Shown here piece after piece: positions 8,293 through 12,877 of a stretch of 12,877 nucleotides of DNA; position 1 is the first letter of the stretch; every line of letters begins with the position of its first letter. The notes beneath the pieces are model-generated. The model was not told the DNA's origin. It ran no database searches and was given only the letters and a program-made list of their open reading frames with translations. Source of the stretch: DASPKW01 sp038244055 (GTDB lineage: Bacteria; Planctomycetota; Phycisphaerae; Tepidisphaerales; Tepidisphaeraceae). Both the position numbers and the translations under genes were made by a program. Where the stretch lies: the NCBI GenBank assembly GCA_038244055.1, contig JBBRTW010000182.1:1-12877 (forward strand), read 5' to 3'.

Positions 8293-10389
8293 TCAGCGCC
8301 GGGTTGCGAGGCTTGCGACGACGGCGGTGAGTTCCGTCGGATCGACGGGCTTGGCGACGTGGGTTTGGTAACCGGCCCTCGGCGCGCGGGTGCGATCCTC
8401 CGCCCGCGCGAAGGCCGTCAGCGCGGCGGCGGGTGTGCGCCCGCCCTTATCCGTGGGCAGGGCCCGCACTTTGGCGATGAAGGCGTACCCGTCTTCCCCC
8501 GGCATGCCGATATCGCTGAGAATCATGTCAGGCCGGCAACGGTTCACCAAATCGAGCGCTTCGGCGGCGGACGATGCGAGCAGAACGGTCGCGCCGCATT
8601 CGGCCAGCACCCGCCGAATGAGATCGCGGGCATCGGATTCATCGTCGACCGCCAACACGGTGATGCCATCGAGGGAGGGGTGCCCAATCGCGGGCGCGGC
8701 GGGGGTGCGGGGGTGGACCCGGTCGGCCGCAACCGTCGAATGCACGACCATGACGGGCAGATTGATGCAGAATGTCGCCCCCTGCCCTTCACCCGCGCTG
8801 TGGGCTGCGATGCGCCCGCCGTGAAGTTCGATCAGGTGTTTGACGATCGACAGCCCCAGTCCCAGCCCGCCGTGGCGGCGCGTGGTCGATGCATCGGCCT
8901 GGCGAAAACGCTCGAAGACATGGGGCAGGAAGTCGGAATTAATCCCCGCGCCGGTATCGGTCACGCAAATCTCCAGGTGACTGTCGACTCGATGCAGAGC
9001 CACCTCCACCCGGCCGCCCCGGGGGGTGAATTTGATCGCATTGGATAAAAGGTTCCAAAAACACTGTTGCAGGCGGGCGGGGTCGCCCCACACCGGGCCG
9101 GCCAAGGGGTCCAGAACGACCTGCATGCGGATCTGCCTGGCGTCGGCGGAATGCCGAACGGACGCGACGGCGGCTTTGATCACATCCTGCAGGTCAACCT
9201 GCTGCACGTCGAGCCGGATCTTGCCGCTGACGATCCGGCTCATGTCGAGCAGGTCTTCGATCAGCCTGGCCTGCAACTGCGTGTTTCGCTCGATGACCGC
9301 GAGCCCCTCGGCCAATTCGTCGTCGCCGCGCGCGCGCGACGCCAATATCTGCGCCCAGCCGAGAATCGCGTTGAGCGGCGTGCGCAATTCATGCGAAAGC
9401 GTAGCGAGGAACTGATCCTTCATCAGACCGATGCGTTCAGCCTCGGCGCGGGCCGCCCGCTCGGCGACAAGCAGTGCCTCGCGCTCGGCGTCGGCCTGCT
9501 TTCGCGTCGTCACGTCGCGGGTAACGGAAAGGTGACCGACGGCCCCCTCCGCAAGCCCAAGTGGAACCGCGTGAGTCTCCATCCATCGCCGCGTGCCTTT
9601 CAAACCGACGATCTGGAATTCCCAGGTCATCGATTCTCCCGCACAGACCCGCCGGTGATGCTCGATCCATTGGGAGCGGTCCTCGGGCGCGACCAGGTCG
9701 AACGTACATTTCCCCCGCACCGATTCCAGGGTGTTGGCGTCGATCATGCCCAGGCCCGCCGGGTTGATGAATTCCAGCGCTCCATCGGGGGCGACAATCT
9801 TGACGCACTCGGGCGTGGCCTCGACCACGGCGCGCAACCGCGCCTCGCTCTCCCGCAGCGCCGCCTCCATTCTCCTTCGGCCAGTGATGTCGCGGGCGAT
9901 TTTGGAAGCCCCGATGATCGTTCCCGATCGATCGCGGATCGGGGAGACGGTAAGCGACACATCCAGCGGCGTCCCGTCTTTGTGTACGCGGATCGTCTCG
10001 TAGTGTTCGATTCGCTCACCGCGTCTGAGCTGCTGGAGGATCGCGGTCTCTTCGCTGAGCCGGTCCGGCGGAATCAACAGGGTTATCGGCTTGCCGATCA
10101 CCTCCGCGGCCGTGTATCCGAAAATGCGCTGGGCACCGGGATTCCACGTCCGGATGATGCCTTCGAGCGTCTTGCTGACGATCGCATCGTCCGATGAGTC
10201 AACGATTGCCGCCAGGCGGGCGCGCTCCTCCTCCTCGCGCTGTCGCAGTGAAAGAATGCTGCCGGCGCTTTGCAGGGCGTCCGAACGCAGGCGTTCGTCT
10301 TCATCGGGTGCTTGTGCCACGTCAGGTCCCTCCAGGAAGGTCCGCCTCATCGGATCCCGCAAACGGTTGTTCGCGAACAGCAAGTTCAC
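8293..10389 (-). CDS. Hybrid sensor histidine kinase, PAS-PAS-HisKA-HATPase-REC
   Basis: A soluble signalling kinase of 698 aa with no membrane segment, so it senses a cytoplasmic cue. A short coiled segment (45-62) leads into PAS 1 (about 60-170, FGYTAAEVIG) and PAS 2 (about 183-295, INPAGLGMID). A coiled linker precedes HisKA with phospho-acceptor H333 in LSHELRTPLN. The ATPase domain has its N box at NLLSNAIKF (446-454), G1 at DTGAGI (478-483), FERF at 492-495 and G2 at GGLGLGLSI. A C-terminal receiver (about 575-695) carries D582/D583, phospho-acceptor D626, T658 and K680. There is no output domain and no response regulator beside it, so the partner lies elsewhere. The start is uncertain: GTG 10389, or ATG 10350, which drops 13 residues; neither has a strong ribosome binding site. 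Confidence 0.93.
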   Translation of the reverse strand: MNLLFANNRLRDPMRRTFLEGPDVAQAPDEDERLRSDALQSAGSILSLRQREEEERARLAAIVDSSDDAIVSKTLEGIIRTWNPGAQRIFGYTAAEVIGKPITLLIPPDRLSEETAILQQLRRGERIEHYETIRVHKDGTPLDVSLTVSPIRDRSGTIIGASKIARDITGRRRMEAALRESEARLRAVVEATPECVKIVAPDGALEFINPAGLGMIDANTLESVRGKCTFDLVAPEDRSQWIEHHRRVCAGESMTWEFQIVGLKGTRRWMETHAVPLGLAEGAVGHLSVTRDVTTRKQADAEREALLVAERAARAEAERIGLMKDQFLATLSHELRTPLNAILGWAQILASRARGDDELAEGLAVIERNTQLQARLIEDLLDMSRIVSGKIRLDVQQVDLQDVIKAAVASVRHSADARQIRMQVVLDPLAGPVWGDPARLQQCFWNLLSNAIKFTPRGGRVEVALHRVDSHLEICVTDTGAGINSDFLPHVFERFRQADASTTRRHGGLGLGLSIVKHLIELHGGRIAAHSAGEGQGATFCINLPVMVVHSTVAADRVHPRTPAAPAIGHPSLDGITVLAVDDESDARDLIRRVLAECGATVLLASSAAEALDLVNRCRPDMILSDIGMPGEDGYAFIAKVRALPTDKGGRTPAAALTAFARAEDRTRAPRAGYQTHVAKPVDPTELTAVVASLATRR

Positions 10390-10726
10390 GAAAACATTGA
10401 CCCGTCAGGCATCAGGCCTGTGATGCCGTGGCCGATTCTAAGCATTCCCGCCCAGGCGCGGAATGCCCAAATCGGTATGCGGAAAGATGAAAATATTGCG
10501 ATGACCTGCGACGGTGGCGGTCATCAAACCCACGTTGCGTAAAGCCTTTATGATTCGAATTAATAACTGGGCCGTATCCGGCTCGAAGTGATGACTCCTT
10601 TCGGATCCCGCGCGTCGATCGTCGCAGGCCTGCCATTCTCAAATGGAGGCACAACACTCCTGGCATCTTACTCCCGCCACTTCCGACCGGTTTGCCCACG
10701 CGAGCGATACCTATTCGAAAGCCGTT
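10390..10726. other. Intergenic region upstream of the kinase gene, with small hairpins
   Basis: These 337 bases lie between two minus-strand genes and should carry the kinase promoter, although I could not place -35 and -10 boxes with confidence. Visible structures are a 7-base-pair hairpin at 10408-10427 (GGCATCA with TGATGCC) and an imperfect hairpin at 10442-10466 (GCATTCC with GGAATGC). The stretch 10545-10570 is AT-rich. No ORF here looks like a gene. Confidence 0.4.
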
Positions 10727-12436
10727 TCACCGGCCCGGCCGCGGGAGAGGGTCGGCCTCGTCGCGAAGCGGAATCTGCCTGTATCGGCCGGGGTCGTACT
10801 TGTTCAGGACATCGACAACGTGGTCCACGTTGCCCAGATCGACGCTGGCCTTCTCGCCAGTGCGGGTATCTTCGACGGTGCGGACGCCGCGGATCACTTC
10901 GTCGAAGTCATCTGCGTTGCGGGAGCGGACGTTGCTGTTGCGCGCCTGGGTCCTGTTGTAGTCCTCGTGGGCGGCCGTGACTTCGCGGTGGGCTTCCTGC
11001 TGGCCGGCGAACCACCGCTTGCGGGACTCGACGTTTGCGTTGTTCTGCTTGATCAGTTCCTGGGTGAACTGGTTGTTGGCGTCGATCTGTTCCTTGGCTC
11101 TTGCCATGAGAACCTGGTCGTCGGTGCGAAGAGAGTTCATCATGGCGACCATGGCCGGCAGGTCGCGGTCGAACGTCTTGTCGGGGGCGGCCGCTTCGGT
11201 CACAACGTACGTCCAGGCGCTCGGGGTGACGGGGTTGATGGCAATCTGGGCCACGGCGCGGTAGTGGATCTGGGTGCGGCCCATCGCCTTGGTGATGCCG
11301 TAGGAAAGCAGCGCTGCCTTGCCGCCCTCGAGGTTGGCCTGGAGCTTCCGCAGGGTGACGATGTGGTCGAAGGCGATGGCCGGGCCACCGTTGCGCTGGC
11401 TGAAACTGCTGAAATAGGGCGCGAGGTCGGCCGCCGCCTGGGCCGGCTCGGTGAAGGGGGCGATGAGCAGCAGGTTGGGCAGCGGCCGCATGCCCATTCG
11501 CCGGGCGGTAGCTTCGGCCTGGCGTTCGTCCCGCGCCTTCTGCGAATCGGGTGTGACCACGGAAATGCAGGCCATGCTGAGTTTCTGGTCGGCCGGGCCT
11601 TGGATGACAAAGCCGTTCAGGCAGGACCGGGCGCTGCATTTCCAGCCCTCGGCAATGCCGACGATGCCTGTGCCATCGGGGAACTTGTAATCGTCGAGCT
11701 TGATCTCCGCGGCGGGTGCGGTTGTGGAAGTGGGCGCGGTCGTGGGGGTGGGCGCAGCGCTGGCCAGTTTGTTCCACTCGGCCGCCGTCGCATCCGCGCG
11801 GCAATAGATCACGGCGACGGTGGCACCCTTGTCGCCGAGTTTGCAGGAGAGCAGCCCCTTGATCGGATGGCCATCGAGCCTGGCGGCGAAGGAAGCGCCG
11901 CCGGAGCGGCGGTCCCTAGTGTCCTCGAATGCGCTGGTGACCTTTGGTCGGTCGCCCAGGGATCGCGTCAAGTCGGAAAGCGTCGATTCGAGGGCCGACT
12001 GCACCGAGGTGGCATTGGGCTTTTGCACGGTGAGGGCCTGGCCCGCGTCGCTGGCGCTGACCACATCATAGCCGGGCGGCGCGGCGGCGGCCTGGGGCGG
12101 GACCGGGGGATTCAGCGCTGCCCGCTTCAGCGCGTAGGTCTTGCCGGCGGTGGAAAACGTCAGCGCGTCTCCTTGCAGGGTGGCGGCGAAATCGTAGTCG
12201 TGGCCCTGGCTGGTGAAGGCACCTTGCAGTTGGCCGGCCTCCGCGCGAGCCTTGAAGGGGAAATGCTGCCGGCCGAGATGAATCTGGCCGGCATAGCCTC
12301 CCCCATCGGGGACGACCTCGATGGAGAAGTTGTCGCTCTCGTATTTGCCGGTGAAGCCGTCCCCCCCATAAGCGGCCGAAGCGAAGTAACAAATAGAAGT
12401 GAAAACGGCCAATAACGGAATGAGCTTGCCGGACAC
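10727..12436 (-). CDS. Exported multidomain protein of unknown function, 569 aa
   Basis: I do not recognise a named family. The GTG start at 12436 is chosen because AAGGAG lies five bases upstream and the product then begins directly with a signal peptide (SGKLIPLLAVFTSICYFASAA); the longer frame to 12478 adds 14 unlikely residues. Residues about 28-105 form a beta-rich module with a recurring pattern of about 20 residues (FPFKARAEAGQLQGAF, YDFAATLQGDALTF, YALKR). A proline/alanine linker follows. A second domain (about 145-225) has two cysteines, and a threonine/proline/alanine linker (PTPTTAPTSTTAPA) comes after it. A larger domain (about 247-450) has CSARSC and MAC cysteines that could form disulfides. 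The C-terminus has a long charged helix (450-520) and the segment VRTVEDTRTGEKASVDLGNV, ending in GRYRQIPLRDE. It probably lies in the periplasm or at the surface. Confidence 0.75.
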   Translation of the reverse strand: MSGKLIPLLAVFTSICYFASAAYGGDGFTGKYESDNFSIEVVPDGGGYAGQIHLGRQHFPFKARAEAGQLQGAFTSQGHDYDFAATLQGDALTFSTAGKTYALKRAALNPPVPPQAAAAPPGYDVVSASDAGQALTVQKPNATSVQSALESTLSDLTRSLGDRPKVTSAFEDTRDRRSGGASFAARLDGHPIKGLLSCKLGDKGATVAVIYCRADATAAEWNKLASAAPTPTTAPTSTTAPAAEIKLDDYKFPDGTGIVGIAEGWKCSARSCLNGFVIQGPADQKLSMACISVVTPDSQKARDERQAEATARRMGMRPLPNLLLIAPFTEPAQAAADLAPYFSSFSQRNGGPAIAFDHIVTLRKLQANLEGGKAALLSYGITKAMGRTQIHYRAVAQIAINPVTPSAWTYVVTEAAAPDKTFDRDLPAMVAMMNSLRTDDQVLMARAKEQIDANNQFTQELIKQNNANVESRKRWFAGQQEAHREVTAAHEDYNRTQARNSNVRSRNADDFDEVIRGVRTVEDTRTGEKASVDLGNVDHVVDVLNKYDPGRYRQIPLRDEADPLPRPGR

Positions 12437-12778
12437 GGTGTCTCCTTGTGGATGCGGGCGCAATGGGATGCGCCACACTCTTGTCGGCCGCAGCTAATGC
12501 CCGATGCTACGCAGGTTGCCCACTTGCAGCCTAGCCGAATCGCGGAGATTTTCGCGGATCGCATTCTCGACATGCGAATCCGATCGGCTTCCTGTGCTCG
12601 CGGCAATCCCTGGGTCGGAATCTTAGCGAGACAGGTGGTCTCCGCATCTCACAATCAATCCAACGCCTATTGGCCATTCAGCAATTTCCCAAGCCGCTCG
12701 ATAGTGGCTCGGTTAGTCGGTAAACATGCAAGGGGGAACGATGACCGACGCAACGTCCCAGGGCAACCGCATGTAGTT
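12437..12778. other. Intergenic region, nothing assignable beyond the RBS
   Basis: About 340 bases of less GC-rich sequence precede the exported-protein gene and presumably include its promoter. I see no clear promoter boxes, RNA gene or tandem repeat. Reading frames crossing it lack good starts or coding character. Confidence 0.35.
12442..12447 (-). promoter_or_regulatory. Ribosome binding site of the exported protein
   Basis: AAGGAG on the minus strand lies five bases before the GTG at 12436. It decides the start of this gene against the upstream ATG at 12478. Confidence 0.75.
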
Positions 12779-12877
12779 TTATTGCGATAGCACCGTCAGC
12801 AGATACTTCCGATCGATCGAGCAGCGATAGCGTCGGGTTTTGATGCTCTGGCGTTTGGGGTGCGGGGCGTGTTTGAG
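12779..12877 (-). CDS. Possible C-terminal end of a further gene (partial)
   Basis: A minus-strand frame is open from the right edge to a TAA at 12779-12781 and gives 32 residues rich in basic amino acids, including PKRQSIKTRRYRCSIDRKY, then ending LLTVLSQ. The other minus-strand frame that stays open over this stretch, and the plus-strand frames, look less protein-like. It is too short to identify. It would lie on the same strand as the exported-protein gene, about 340 bases upstream of it. Confidence 0.3.
   Translation of the reverse strand, partial: LKHAPHPKRQSIKTRRYRCSIDRKYLLTVLSQ

Noticed and set aside
9067..10197. 376-residue plus-strand ORF opposite the kinase gene
   Set aside because: The minus strand encodes an intact hybrid kinase with every expected motif; the plus-strand product resembles no protein family.
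10643..12415. 590-residue plus-strand ORF opposite the exported-protein gene
   Set aside because: It is an antisense shadow in GC-rich DNA: glycine/valine-heavy with no domain pattern, while the minus strand has a Shine-Dalgarno, signal peptide and domain structure.

Overview
The window is GC-rich, densely coding bacterial DNA. A secreted formylglycine-type sulfatase, a large secreted S9 peptidase, a hybrid sensor kinase, several lineage-looking small proteins and many short-period intergenic repeats together suggest a planctomycete, possibly of the Phycisphaerae type. This assignment is inferred from gene style; there is no rRNA or other marker gene here.

Layout. 1-872 (+): the C-terminal half of an MFS transporter, cut by the window edge. 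873-1452: 580 bases without a convincing gene, rich in palindromes. 1453-4172 (+): a probable co-oriented cluster of a small protein, a secreted sulfatase, another small protein and a DJ-1/PfpI protein; the last two junctions are each 25 bases. 4173-4387: a convergent junction filled by a 35-base repeat present three times. 4388-7021 (-): an exported prolyl-oligopeptidase-family serine peptidase carrying an inserted VHL-beta-like domain. 7022-7339: two facing arrays of an 8-base repeat. 7340-8185 (-): a DnaQ-type exonuclease fused to a WYL domain. 8293-10389 (-): a PAS-PAS-HisKA-HATPase-REC hybrid kinase. 10727-12436 (-): an exported multidomain protein of unknown function. 12779-12877 (-): perhaps the C-terminal end of a further gene.

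How the genes work together. The sulfatase and the peptidase fit an organism degrading sulfated polymers and proteins outside the cytoplasm. The exonuclease-WYL protein and the hybrid kinase look like stand-alone DNA-processing and signalling proteins. No defence island, CRISPR array, integrase, transposase, rRNA or tRNA was found.

The most notable points are: (1) the VHL-beta-like domain in the peptidase, which keeps most of the hydroxyproline-pocket residues of human pVHL; (2) at least five unrelated short-period or palindromic repeat families with 7-, 8-, 9- and 35-base periods, lying at gene ends and once inside a coding sequence; and (3) the exonuclease-WYL fusion.
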